A DNA stretch of 64,000 bases from Malaya genurostris (taxonomy: Eukaryota; Arthropoda; Insecta; Diptera; Culicidae). The notes under the pieces are model-generated. The model ran no database searches and was not told where the DNA came from. It saw nothing but the letters and a program-made list of their open reading frames with translations. Positions within the stretch are counted from its first letter, which is position 1. The number at the start of each line of letters is the position of its first letter. The stretch covers positions 125,149,650-125,213,649 of the forward strand of contig NC_080570.1 of the NCBI RefSeq assembly GCF_030247185.1. The letters run 5' to 3'. The position numbers were made by a program, and so were the translations under genes. Positions 1 through 10,391 of the stretch are shown here, piece by piece.

Positions 1-480
1 GAAAATAAAATTGTTCTAAAATTGTTGAGCAATCGTTTCATTTGTTACTATATCATGAAAACTGTTTCAATTTAGTTCGAAAGTTTCATAAATTGTTTCA
101 TAATTGTTTTGTAACTATTTCAAAACTTTCAAAAAATTGAAATCTACAAAAATTTAATAGAAAATTTCGTTAAACAATGAGTATTGTCTCTTGGTTGGTT
201 CAAGATTTTGGTTATTTGAGCGTTTTTTTTCTAGTCTGACACGAATTTTTTCTCTAGACTGTCACGAAATTGCTTTCAAATTATTTTGAAATAGTTCAAA
301 AAATCTTAAAAATCTCATTTTCAAATAGTTTTGATATCGTTTCAAACTTTAATCCAAACGGTTTTAAAATTGCTTGAAGATTGCAGATAAGATTTGATTA
401 CTGCTGTCAAATTGAACAGAACGTAACTTTTTCAAGTTTCCATTCAAAAGACGAGCGCTGGGTGATCTGATATTTGAAAA
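1..480. other. AT-rich spacer, nothing recognised
   Basis: This stretch is AT-rich, with runs of A and T and many variants of caaaattgtttcaaaa. I see no open frame of note, no inverted repeat pair with a target duplication, and no similarity to the repeat families named elsewhere in this window. Confidence 0.6.
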
Positions 481-1620
481 GTGAGCGTTAGGGGAAAAAG
501 TTTGCTACCAAATCGATTGGAATTTGTCGCAATGCCGATAAACACTTCAGATAGGAAATTTTCTCCGACAAATCATGACAACCAATGATTGCCGCCGTGC
601 ACAGCAAAGTGTGACCAAACCATAAGCACCGAAGAAAACCGTAGCACTTATTTTTTTTCCCTGTTTGCTCACTGCTGCTGCTGCTGCCGCACCGGAGCAT
701 AAAATCGAAAGCCAGGTGGACCGGAAGAAGGAAATCTATTGTACTAAGGTGAGCGTATAATTTCACACCTAAATGCGTAGCCACAGTGTGTAAATACTCT
801 GGGACGAAATAAATGACTGACGACTGCACGGCCGGCGGACGGTTATCCAGGGAGTTTGGTTTGGGAGTTTGGGAAACAAAACCGAGCCTGACAACAAGAG
901 GCGTCAAGAGCAAATAGAGAAAAAAACTTTTCTTCCCCGTTGGCTTTGCCCACCGATGCCGATTCCGAAGAACAAGGGCAAAGAATAAACACACCAACGC
1001 CGCACCGGTAACTCCCAGGTGTGAGGGACCATTGCCAGTTCTCGCTTCGTTTGCTTCGTTCCTCCGAATGGACGATTGTACCTCTGGAGTCTCTGTGAAC
1101 CTCGCTGTGTTGGCCAACCATTCAACAAAGGATCTCCGAAGGACTGGGCTCTGGCATCCAGGCTTCTACTTTCTACACTCGATGCGACGATGATGAGACG
1201 AATTGATTTCAAGCTTCCAAAGCACCCGGGAGAGTCCTTCGGCGAACGAACGGCAGCAGCACACATCGGCCGATAGACAGGCGGACGAAATGCTGAAAGT
1301 CACTGCTCTTCATTTCCTGTTGCAGTGTGTCGTGAAGTGATCCGCTATGAATTGGTTTCCTGGCGACGCACCGACAACCGGAAGTATCAGTTTTACTTCG
1401 GTGGAAAGAATTGTTTTGAGCCGTAACAGACGATGAAGCGGACTGGAAGCTTTCATTTCCGGTGTTTGCTGCTAACGATTTGCGTTTCTAAGCTAAGAGG
1501 TGCAACCGGTTCCATCGCGATGCATCGCTCGGTCGGGCTCCTGAGCTCGAGCATTAGGATAAATTCCCCGCCCGGTACTCTTCAACCGACCGCTTCGTTT
1601 CATGTATTCGATGATCCATA
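481..1620. other. GC-richer low-copy island, no supported gene
   Basis: Base composition rises sharply here and several frames stay open for 60-200 codons on both strands. This is typical of GC-richer DNA rather than of one coding frame, because none has a recognisable domain. A CTG run lies near 673-691. A polypyrimidine tract ending in cag at about 1307-1326 resembles a 3' splice site. It is followed by 106 bases and an ATG at 1433 that opens a 62-codon frame with a basic start and a hydrophobic stretch (CLLLTICV), which could be a signal peptide. Good donor sites inside that frame are lacking. It may be a 5' exon of a host gene or nothing; I do not call it a gene. Confidence 0.35.
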
Positions 1621-1872
1621 GAAAATGTTGACGTTTTTTTACTGTTGACAGAACCAACGGCACATGCCAGTGAAAGATAAGAGTGACATAGCTTGTATCC
1701 GCACGGTAAAGAACTAATTCAAATTGTGGAAATTGTCAATACAGTACTTATTCAGCTAGATTTTTTTCCCTTTTTCTTCGAAAATATTTTTACTTGGCTA
1801 AAATTCTGGCCACACGTTCTTTACGTTATTTAGAAAGTTCAACATAAAAAAAATTTTCCTTATGTATAACGT

Positions 1873-2295
1873 CTAGGTCCTGGTACACCGATTTCGTATA
1901 ATATTGCGGGCCGGGCAGCGCTGTACTTGCTGTACCAGGGACTTTTTCGGCACCTTTTGTTTCCGGTACGTTTTCAGGGAATTCCGAACTTTGATCCGTT
2001 GAATCATCCCGATGCTGGTGTTGAACTGCTTGGCCAAATCCCGCGTCGACGTCGATGGGTTTTTCCTCATGTACTCAACCACTTTTAAGTCCCGGCCGGC
2101 CTGGCTGGGACCCGTGTTCCTACCGGATCTGGGCAAATACTTCATGGAAAGGGTCTTACCGAACTTCTCGATAATATTTTTGACACTAGTGTGGTGCACT
2201 TTCACCCGTTTTGCAATTTTAATGAACGTGACACCACCTTCTGAGCACCAAGTGTGCAGAATTTTCTTTCGCGTTTCCGGATCAATTCGACTCAT
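1873..2295 (-). pseudogene. DD37E (ITmD37E) mariner-like transposase, N-terminal relic
   Basis: The minus-strand frame begins MSRIDPETRKK and carries two helix-turn-helix blocks. The first is around KVHHTSVKNIIEKFG; the second contains the conserved phrase STRDLAKQFNTSIGMIQRIK. This is the paired DNA-binding domain of Tc1/mariner transposases, and the phrasing matches the clearer DD37E copies at 13.1, 25.1 and 47.4 kb. After about residue 120 the similarity stops and a short unrelated tail runs to the stop, so the catalytic domain with its three acidic residues is absent. I found no convincing terminal inverted repeat pair around it. In the family the full protein would both bind the ends and cut DNA in the nucleus; this relic could at most bind. 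Confidence 0.75.
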
Positions 2296-2699
2296 CATTG
2301 AAACGATAAACCGTACCGAAACCAATCGATTGCGCAGCTGTTATTGACATGTAAACAAACATGTCACCGCAAAACACGCTTAAGCCATTTTAGAGTAATA
2401 ACTGTTTGAATGTTGCTAACTACTTATCGATACGCTTATAATACATTGCGAAAAAACGTATGTATATTGCCTATGAAATAAACGTATTTATGGAAAAAAA
2501 TTTATTCGTAATTTTTTCTAACAAACATCCCATTCCTGTGATGCATATGGAAATGTAGAGGATTCTTCGGTTTCCCGTAGCAACATGTATTGAACTAACG
2601 TATCTTATATGATTGTAATTTTTCTTGTGATCGAGCGATCGTTTTTGGCATTAAAAATGCCTTACTCTTCACTATACGGGGCCGAGGGTCAATTAAAAG

Positions 2700-2998
2700 T
2701 TTCCAAAATAGCCGCGTAACCTTATTGACATAATTTAACAACCAATCGATTCGGAAACTTTTAACTTAAACATGTATGGCAACGTCGTTTCAGTATTTCA
2801 ATAGCATACTATTGAAAAAATGGTTAGAATTGACCTATGTTTTCATCCACCAATCCCAGCTGAGGAAATTGACGTCATTTTCTTGTTCGACATAGAAGGC
2901 TTTGCGTCATGCATAAAAACACCGCATCATTCTGCGTAGTTCGAAGAGGAATGTATAAATATATGCTGCAAATCATTTCTTGATTTCAGTTGATGCTT
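2700..2998 (+). promoter_or_regulatory. Promoter-like repeat copy 1 (CCAAT, TATA, initiator)
   Basis: CCAAT lies at 2850-2854, TATAAATAT at 2954-2962 and an insect-type initiator TCAGT at 2986-2990, with 34 bases between the T of the TATA box and the A of the initiator. Upstream sequence (aaccaatcgattcggaaac at about 2740) is shared with a second copy near 5580, so this is a dispersed repeat carrying a polymerase II core-promoter layout. No obvious open frame follows. Whether it fires is unknown. Confidence 0.4.
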
Positions 2999-4410
2999 GA
3001 CTGTGAATGAAACAAGTCGCAAGTCCAGTGAGGTGATGACTAGATTGTATATGCGTTCGCTCGTTGGATTGTCGCTTTTGCTAAATCATCACTGTAGGCT
3101 TGGGTGTCATTTTAAAAAAATACAAAAATAACTCGCTGTCAGCAATTTTAGATGAAATTACACTGAAGTGCACATGCAAGAATGGCTCTCGAGTTAATGT
3201 TAAATATTCTCTGAAATCCAGTATGAAGTCATTAGAATAATGTTATATCTTAATACATTATTGTCCTTGAACCTGTTTGATTGAAATACTAGAAACTGGC
3301 TGGCTTAAACTGTCCACCTGCCCACTGTCTACCAATAGTTGATGCGAAAAATTCTTCCAGAATTATTAGTTTGAAAAGATACACACTTAAATTTTATTGG
3401 TGAATCTTTGTATAATTACTCAGAATTTCGATAATCATGCGTGAAAAGGATTTTACTTTACTATTGTGTGAAACAATGGACACAAAATCTAGGGCTGAGA
3501 AAGGGACGTTTATTGAGGGACGGGTCTTTTATTTTTTCTTTATATTTTGTTATGGTAAAAGATTTCAGGAATATTCATTCGGTCAAATTTTACAGCCTAT
3601 CGGAACAAGACTCTGGAAGTAATGGGCCTTTTTCTTTTCTGATCTTATACTGCGAAGAGGTAAGAGATCGGCGAACTGACCCAAAAGTTCTGCTTCGATT
3701 GATTTGAAGTGTTTTATTATAACAAAATACAGCGAAAAATTATGATTTTTCAAGCAGGTTTTGTGAGTCCGTGTCCATCGTCATTCGAAAACTACTTCAC
3801 CAATTTTTTGCAAATTTTGCACACACTTTTTACATGTAAATTACCAGACCCCAATAATTTCCTTTTTGTTACTTTGGAGAGGTTTTACACCTACAAAATG
3901 GCGAATTTGTTTTGTTAGAAATCGTTGTTTTGACTTGAAATAACCACCAAAAATTAAAAATATCAAACAAAAACATCGGGATCTAGGAAAACATCTACTA
4001 CAACTAAGTTAATTGGATTTGTTGACTTCTGATTAGTCTGCGCTGAGATACAGTGGACACCGCAAATCATGATTTCTAATAGAAGCGTACTCAAACATAC
4101 TAGTATTTAAACATACGCTTAATTCTCAATATTTTTCCTCGGAAAAATTACGAATTGCTGTTCGAATGATGTTTTGTATAATGCAAAAGATTTAAATTTA
4201 TTTTTTTGAATGATGGCCCTGAAAAAATTCGCAAAAATAGTGTTTTTTTTTTTCATCCGTTAGAACTTACACCGAAATATTGAGATTATTTCGATGTTAT
4301 CATTGATATAATAAAAGTTCTTTTCAGACAGCGTTTTCTGTCATAATTTTGAGCGTTTATAACTTAGTAATTTGATGATAATTTAATTACCAATTGATTA
4401 TTATTTAAAA
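2999..4410. other. AT-rich spacer, nothing recognised
   Basis: Only short chance frames and homopolymer runs are present. No inverted-repeat element, tRNA or coding similarity was seen. Confidence 0.55.
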
Positions 4411-5524
4411 TATATTTTTATTCAGGCCTATTTGCGTACAAGCTTTACGTGGCCGATTGAGCCGATTTTTTAAATAATTTTTTTTTTGAGTTGGACCTCG
4501 TTGTCACCCTTTTTCTAGGGGGAGAGGAGTTTCCATTTCCCTCCTGCGAGGATTGAGGGGCACTTCGTTCGTGGTTCGTCTCGTCGTCCATTGCCGCATC
4601 GATGGTATTGTTATCGATTTCCGGCTTCTTTTCGTTGCTAGTTTCTGTAGATGCACCTTGTTGTACATTGTTTGCAGTTGCTGGTTGGTTGGAGGGTAAG
4701 TTGTTAACTGCAGCGGGTGTACTTTGTTCTATAGAGGATACTGATGGTTTCGTTGAAGGGGATACTTCCCTGTTGTTGGTGACTGTCACAGGTGTACTGG
4801 GATTGCTTAGGGTTTGTGTGAAGGAACCGGCACCGTTGTCCTTTGGTGTAGTTGTCTCCTTGTCCAGTTTATCATATGCCTTACCGTAGTGAACAGCCTT
4901 TTGGCAATATTGACATGTGGCCATCTGATTGTCATAGGTAACAAGTGGTTTGCACAGAATTCTTGTATCTTGACCGAAAATCACATAAGAAGGTATAGGC
5001 CTCTTCAAGCGCATGCGTAACAAACGTACGCCATTTAGAATACCGGGGAAAAAATTCTTCCACTTTTCTCTTTCGATAGAGAGAATCTCTCCATATTGGG
5101 ACATAGTTTTACGAATATAAGAATCGTTGACGCTTGAGGGAAGATCATGCACACGCACTTCTATAGCACTACCTTCCATATATACTGGAATGTTGTACTT
5201 GATATTTTCATGCTCCACATAGTGCACATTATTATTGTCTTTAGCGAATTGAATTGCATCCAACTCTTTATAGAACTTGATATAAACAACATTTTTGGTC
5301 TTATTGCATTGAAGTAAATGCACACGTTTAATGTCAAGATGCATTTGCTCCTTAAGCAAACCTTCAAGTTCTCGTATCGAAGGTCGAATTTTGCACTACC
5401 TGAAGTCAACAACAATTATATTTTTTCGTGTCGGCGGTAGCTTTTGTTCGTTTGGTTCACTCATTTCGAGGTCGTTCTATTGTTCACTACACAATACTGT
5501 ACTTGGTTTCTTCTGTCCCGAACG
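4411..5524 (-). mobile_element. Gag-only (half-LINE) retroelement, copy 1, near full length
   Basis: Read on the minus strand, the unit begins at the phrase cgttcgggacagaagaaa (5524) and has a leader of about 60 bases. One open frame follows and ends in ACGTAA. Only about 35 bases of 3' tail remain before gcctgaataaaa and an A-rich run. Copy 2 (20006-20909) shares the same 5' boundary and the same 3' boundary, and copy 3 (61807-62114) shares the 3' boundary, so this is a repeated short unit and not a random fragment. There is no reverse transcriptase. It must depend on a partner LINE if it moves. No clear target duplication remains here, which suggests an older insertion. Confidence 0.75.
4445..5464 (-). 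pseudogene. Gag-like ORF1 protein of the gag-only element, copy 1
   Basis: The frame starts at the ATG at 5464 (MSEPNEQKLPP) and would encode about 339 residues, but a TAG interrupts it at about codon 23, where copy 2 has a glutamine codon. The remainder is open. Two RRM-like segments are visible (around residues 15-90, and a second starting at GSAIEVRVHDLPSS). They are followed by a CCHC-type knuckle spacing C-x2-C-x4-H-x4-C near ATCQYCQKAVHYGKAYD; in this copy the last Cys is replaced by Tyr (GKAYD against GKPCD in copy 2). A low-complexity Ser/Thr/Asn-rich region and a basic tail (PPRKRVTTRS) end the protein. ORF1 proteins of this type bind RNA and nucleic acid in LINE ribonucleoprotein particles. 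This copy looks inactive. Confidence 0.75.
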
Positions 5525-5579
5525 TAAGCGGCTTTGTTTTATCGACTGACTTGGATGAGCTGTAAAACCGAACTGTACC

Positions 5580-5785
5580 AATTGATTAGGAAACATTTAA
5601 CTTAAACTTATGCGGTAACGTCATTTAAGTATTTCAATTGCATTGGATTGACTTGACCTATGTTTTTACGAGCCAATGACAGTCTCAGTGAATGATGTCA
5701 AACTCTCGTCCGATTCGCCCAGTATGAACTATAGCACAAAAGGGAATCTATAAATATATACCTAAATACATTTCTGCTTTAGTTT
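5580..5785 (+). promoter_or_regulatory. Promoter-like repeat copy 2
   Basis: This is related to 2700-2998: it shares the phrases cttaact, gcggtaacgtc and tgacctatgttttt. CCAAT is at 5673-5677, TATAAATAT at 5749-5757 and a weaker initiator (tTTAGTTT, A at 5781) 32 bases downstream. It lies directly beyond the 5' end of gag-only copy 1, but it reads away from that element, so it is unlikely to drive it. Confidence 0.35.
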
Positions 5786-7300
5786 ACCCATGGCTTATCT
5801 TGATTCTCCAGTAACTAGCAGGCCAACTTAGAATTATCGGCGATAGATTTTTCGAACCTAATTTGAAGCACATGTATCTCTGTGATTTATTGATGAATTT
5901 TCCTCATTTAACTTGATTCGAAATAGTTTAAAAATGTTTTAATTTGTCAACGGGTAGTTTGCATACTGAAATCTCCATTTACATACGAACAACACGGTGG
6001 CGCGCAAATAAATTCAGTATAAAGTTGTGTTATGATGATAATCATAGATAATTCTTTTTCATTAAATGTGGCTAAATACAAGTATAAGTATAAAGCATAA
6101 TATTTTGGTCGATTCTTGCTTCCAAGAATCTTATAGAAGGGATCCAGACTAATTGTAGCAAAAATAATACAATGAAAATGAATTGCTGTTGTCCCATCAG
6201 GAATAAAACGCTTCAAAAGATTCGGAACTTAGTACAAATAAATTGCACAGACTCACATATATAGAATTATCAGATGCAATAAAATACAGTATTAGAGATA
6301 AACTCAAGACAAGCTGATCTGGGATTTGACATGTATCATTTAAATCCTTACTAAACTCGGGTCACCGCCAGTTTCAGTTAAATTATCATTTAAATCAAAA
6401 CAACAAGTGTCTACATGCGTTGTAACAATGACAATTTCGTTCATGTATTAATAAAATCAAGTTACAATATAAACAAAATTAAGGAATTTGGATGCGTATG
6501 CATTGGTTCCTTAATATGCAAAAGTAAAAATCAATTAAAGTAACAAAATATATTCTGCGGACTGTGTCACATATTTTCTTCCTTGTATTGCTGCCATTCT
6601 ATTTCATATTGACACTTTCCGAAGATTATCGACGCTTTTTAATGAAGGATTATTAAAATTACACTATTACTGAGTTTATTGGTTGACGGTTATTCAAATT
6701 ATTCACATCCACATTTTTTTATGAAAATATTTAAAATCTACTCTAATTTCTGTTTATAAAATGATTAGGTTTGTAAGTTCTCCGTCTTGAAAATTATTAT
6801 GATATAAAATCGTTTCATTTGTCCAGATTTTTATCTTGAGGTTGTTCGTATCCAAAATTGATCTTTTAAGTAACTTTGAAACCATCATAATTGACTTTCA
6901 TTTTAAGGCTATTTTCCAAAAATTTTCAAATTTAAAAATTTGTTGAAAGCATCCAAATAGAGTAGAATCAATTGTTCTGAAAGAATCTAATTGTCATTTT
7001 GATCTTTCGCCAAAAATGTAAACACTAAAAATAGAGCAAGTTTGTAATTTGTCACTTTTAGTGCATCCATCATCTTATTTTTTGTATTTATTATGGGTAT
7101 CTTAGAATTATTTCATTTTTAATGTAATCGTGATCGGTCGTGTCTTGCATACAACCCTTTAATTTTTTTTCTTCAATTATGCGTTGTATAATTTGGATGT
7201 GAAAAATGCATTGGAGCAAGGAATGGAGAGGGTTTATGCCTGCTTCCTAGTTGTTCCTGGCTCCAAACGAATGAACAAATATTACCAATTTCAAACGATT
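5786..7300. other. AT-rich spacer, nothing recognised
   Basis: No element ends, coding similarity or tandem arrays were found. Short open frames on either strand have no domain features. Confidence 0.5.
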
Positions 7301-8480
7301 ATCTATTCGACGCTTTGTTCAAATATATCATGTCAGAGTTGTTTCTGCCGGAGCTGAGCTATATTTCAATCGCGGAGATCTGGGGTAAAACCTATGTTTA
7401 TTTTGCGTTCGTAAGAAACAAAGCCAACAATCCGTTGGAGCATCTCAGTTTCAGGTTTTATAGCTCCGCTATTACAAATCGTTTCTGCTCAAACCATTCT
7501 ACTACCATTCTACGACGATGCTTGAGGACAGAACGGCATAATGTTTGAAGTGTCCCACAGAAATTCCTGCCAGCGCCCGTAAACATAGGAAAAAATCGAA
7601 ATGCTTCATATATCACCTTTCACGAGAGACACAGCACGCGTGTGTGTGTGAAGAAGTGCGTGCCAAGGTGCTTGAAATGTTACACACTGCATTCACATTT
7701 CAAGCGCACTGAACGAGACGAGTGCCGGTTGCACCTCGGTGAAAGGCAATATAGATGAGTTTATTCATTAAATCCGAACCCGAACTCGAACGCAGCGGCT
7801 GCCGGTTGGTTTCGCAGGCCTCGGCATATTATATCAAATGTCATTCATGCTTACGCCATTTGCAGATGACGAAGAAGACCGACCGTCCAACCCACTGCGG
7901 CATCCACTGGCAGTTTAAAGTCGCAGTCCCACCGGGAAGTTATATTTAGTATCGGCTGGAATGTCTGACGGTTAACCCTTTCTTTCAGAGCGTACCGTAG
8001 TTCGGAGATGGACGATCTTGGTGGCGTGATTGAGGGAACCTCCGACGTATCTTGACAGGGAATCTGGCATTCTAGGGCCATCATTCTAGTTACGACCGAT
8101 TTGATGCAACCGAAAGAGTAGAAAGAAAATTTCACAGTGGCAAGCAATTATCGTAAAACCTCGGTACGTAATTAACATTTTATTGGAGCATTATTTCGTT
8201 ACCGCACCGCATACTACCGGAGGGGGCAATCCGGATCGGGTCATCTAACCGCTTCACACTTTCACGTCCAACAATGACTTTCTTCGAGTAGGAAGGACAT
8301 CGTAAATCGTGCTCAGCCGTGAGTGTTTATCGCGTGACCGTTTCTAATACCGTTGACAAGTAGAACGACGGAAGCTCGCGGGGGAGTGATTCAAGATGGC
8401 AACTGCTTCTGGGTGAGGTCGTGAGCAGAATTTTGACCGCACGTTGAGACCAAAATCAGTTTGCCAGTCCATCAATTAAT
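7301..8480. other. Mixed-composition low-copy DNA with a short hairpin
   Basis: Base composition is higher here than in the flanks. A hairpin with a stem of 12-13 base pairs is visible at about 7668-7714 (gtgcttgaaatgt pairing with acatttcaagcgc around a 14-base loop). An outer pair, cctttcac near 7615 and gtgaaagg near 7740, could extend it into a small inverted-repeat element. A frame of 98 codons on the minus strand (7851-8147) has no recognisable domain. Confidence 0.35.
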
Positions 8481-8790
8481 ATTATAAATAACCTATTAAT
8501 TGGAGCAATTTAGAAGATTTCCTCCGTTTTTGCGTCTTCGTTACTGCACTGTTTGAAATTTAAAACATTTATCTTCTGGTAATTCTGGAACCGGAAAACG
8601 GATCAGGATCAAAATCTAGAATTTTGTATGAAATTACAGACTCTTTCATACGAACCAAAGTTGATAGTAACTGAATTTCTCTGAGAAAATGAAGTGAGTT
8701 CCATTTGGCAGATGTTGACCTTTATTTCCGGACCTTCCTGTACCGTCAACTGTCAACTATAAAGTTAGAGTTTTGTGGTTGATAATGTCG
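8480..8790 (+). repeat. Degenerate copy of the ~155-bp tandem repeat family
   Basis: It contains the family phrases ctggaaccggaaaac and tttctctgagaaaat in the usual order, which correspond to 'ccggaaccggaag' and 'atctctgagaaaagtgagt' in the better copies at 12-13 kb and 26.5 kb. About one and a half degenerate units are present, ending before the mariner at 8797. Confidence 0.5.
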
Positions 8791-8796
8791 AATGTA

Positions 8797-9711
8797 CGAG
8801 GTCTGTTCAAAAAGTACCCGGAATTCTCATTTTTCTAAAAAAATATTTATTTATTCGTCTCCATCTATATGGTCCCCTTCAAAGTAATCCCCCCTAGATA
8901 TAATACACTTATGCCAGCGTTTTTTCCAGTCTTCGAAACACCCCTGATAGTCACTTTTTGTAATGCTCTGTAGCACTCTCAGCGATTCTGCCTTTATCTC
9001 TTCAATCGATGAAAAACGCTGTCCTTTCATGGGTCTCTTCAACTTGGGGAACAAGAAAAAATCACACGGAGCGATATCTGGTGAATAAGGAGGTTGCGGC
9101 ATGATAAAAGTCTTGTTTTAAGTCAAAGAATCACGAATAATTCAGCAGTTTTGGAACGAATTTTGCTGCCACTCGTTTCATGCCCAAAACATTTGAAAAA
9201 ATATGATGGCATGAGCCAACTGATATGCCAACTTCATCAGCAACTTCTCTAATAGTGATTCGGCGATCATCCATAATCATTTTTTCCACTTTTCCCACAT
9301 TTTCATCGATTATTGACGTGCTGGGTCGACCGGAGCGTTCGTCGTCTTCAACGTCTTCGCGGCCATCTTGGAAACGCTTATACCACTCGTAAACACTTGT
9401 TTTTTTCATAGCAGACTCACCGTAGGCTCTCTGTAACATTTCGCACACTTGATTATACTTTATTTCATTTTTCACGCAAAATTTAATACAAATTCTTCAA
9501 TTCTTACATTGTCTAAACTAACAAAAATCGCCGAGCTCAAAAAAACACGTCTACACCAGCCGCTACAAGACAGAATGTAAACAATGAATACAGCTGAAAA
9601 TTTCACCATACATTAGAGACATATGTACCAACACAATAAAAAAAATTTGACCACCGAACTCTTCAGACGCGTGCAATTAAAAAATTCCGGGAACTTTTTG
9701 AACAGACCTCG
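8797..9711 (-). mobile_element. Mariner element, internally deleted, with TIRs and TA target sites
   Basis: The left end cgaggtctgttcaaaaag and its inverted partner at the right end (ctttttgaacagacctcg, to 9711) form terminal inverted repeats of roughly 28 bp with one or two mismatches. Both are flanked by TA (8795-8796 and 9712-9713), the target site of mariner elements. The element is 915 bp; intact relatives are usually about 1.3 kb. The transposase reads on the minus strand. The ends needed for mobility are preserved, so it could be moved in trans if a matching transposase exists. Confidence 0.9.
8851..9475 (-). pseudogene. Mariner transposase, catalytic centre deleted
   Basis: The N-terminal 114 residues (from 9475) read KNEIKYNQVCEMLQ, then YEWYKRFQDGRE and RSGRPSTS: the two helix-turn-helix blocks of mariner transposases. 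The frame then stops. Out of frame, the C-terminal part resumes at about 9102 with PPYSPDIAPCDFFLFPKLK, which holds the last catalytic Asp of a DD34D triad, and runs to a stop at 8851 past KKRWHKCIISRGDYFEG. Everything between, including the first two catalytic Asp motifs, is missing. Only the DNA-binding half could be translated. Confidence 0.85.
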
Positions 9712-9713
9712 TA

Positions 9714-10390
9714 TACGTTTTTAGTGGTTTTCGTGATTTGTAGATAGATGGAACTACATGCTTCTAAGCATTTTTTTTTTGAAAATTCAGACCTTTCTAT
9801 GTATTAAAAAATATGCGAAGAGATATTTTTCGTTTTTGAGGTAAAATTTCTTGAAAACTCCTAGTCTAGATTCTAGTCTAAATATATCAACCTTTATGTA
9901 TTTTTTGGAAATTCGGTGTAAAAATGCTTGTATTTTACAGAAAAGAATTTGAAAAAACAAGTTGGAGTTTTGTGTTTGAAAATGGTAATTTAAGATTTAA
10001 GATTTTTACTGTGTTCACGACTTTTTTATGTGAAACACATCATTATTTTCTATATAGGGGTGCAAATTAGAAATTCAAAAGTAAATACAAGTAGAAATGT
10101 GGCCAAATTTTAAACACCTACAGCTCATTCTACTTTGTATCAATTATTAATATTATTTCATCGTTAGTTTGGAAATATTTCTAAGTTTCGATTTGAATGT
10201 ATCGTGCCTCATTTTGTCTGCTAAATATCTCCTATTTTGTCTGCTAAATATCTCCGGCATACCCGATTTGGTCGTCAAATGGTGAGATAACTAAGTGCTC
10301 ACAAATTCCTATCTCATGCCTCCCCGAGCGTCTATGGCTTGTAGGTTGAAGTCCATCCTAAAGTGCAATATTTATCATAGTATATTGCAG
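9714..10390. other. Spacer with a partial copy of the 56/60-kb composite repeat
   Basis: From about 10020 to 10300 the sequence (ggggtgcaaattagaaatt, then agctcattctactttgtat and atctccggcataccc) matches the starts of the composite segments at 56.1 and 60.4 kb. It stops before their promoter-like part. The rest is AT-rich without features. Confidence 0.5.
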
Positions 10391-10391
10391 C

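Noticed and set aside
4602..5020. Plus-strand frames over gag-only copy 1
   Set aside because: They are antisense shadows of the gag-like ORF.
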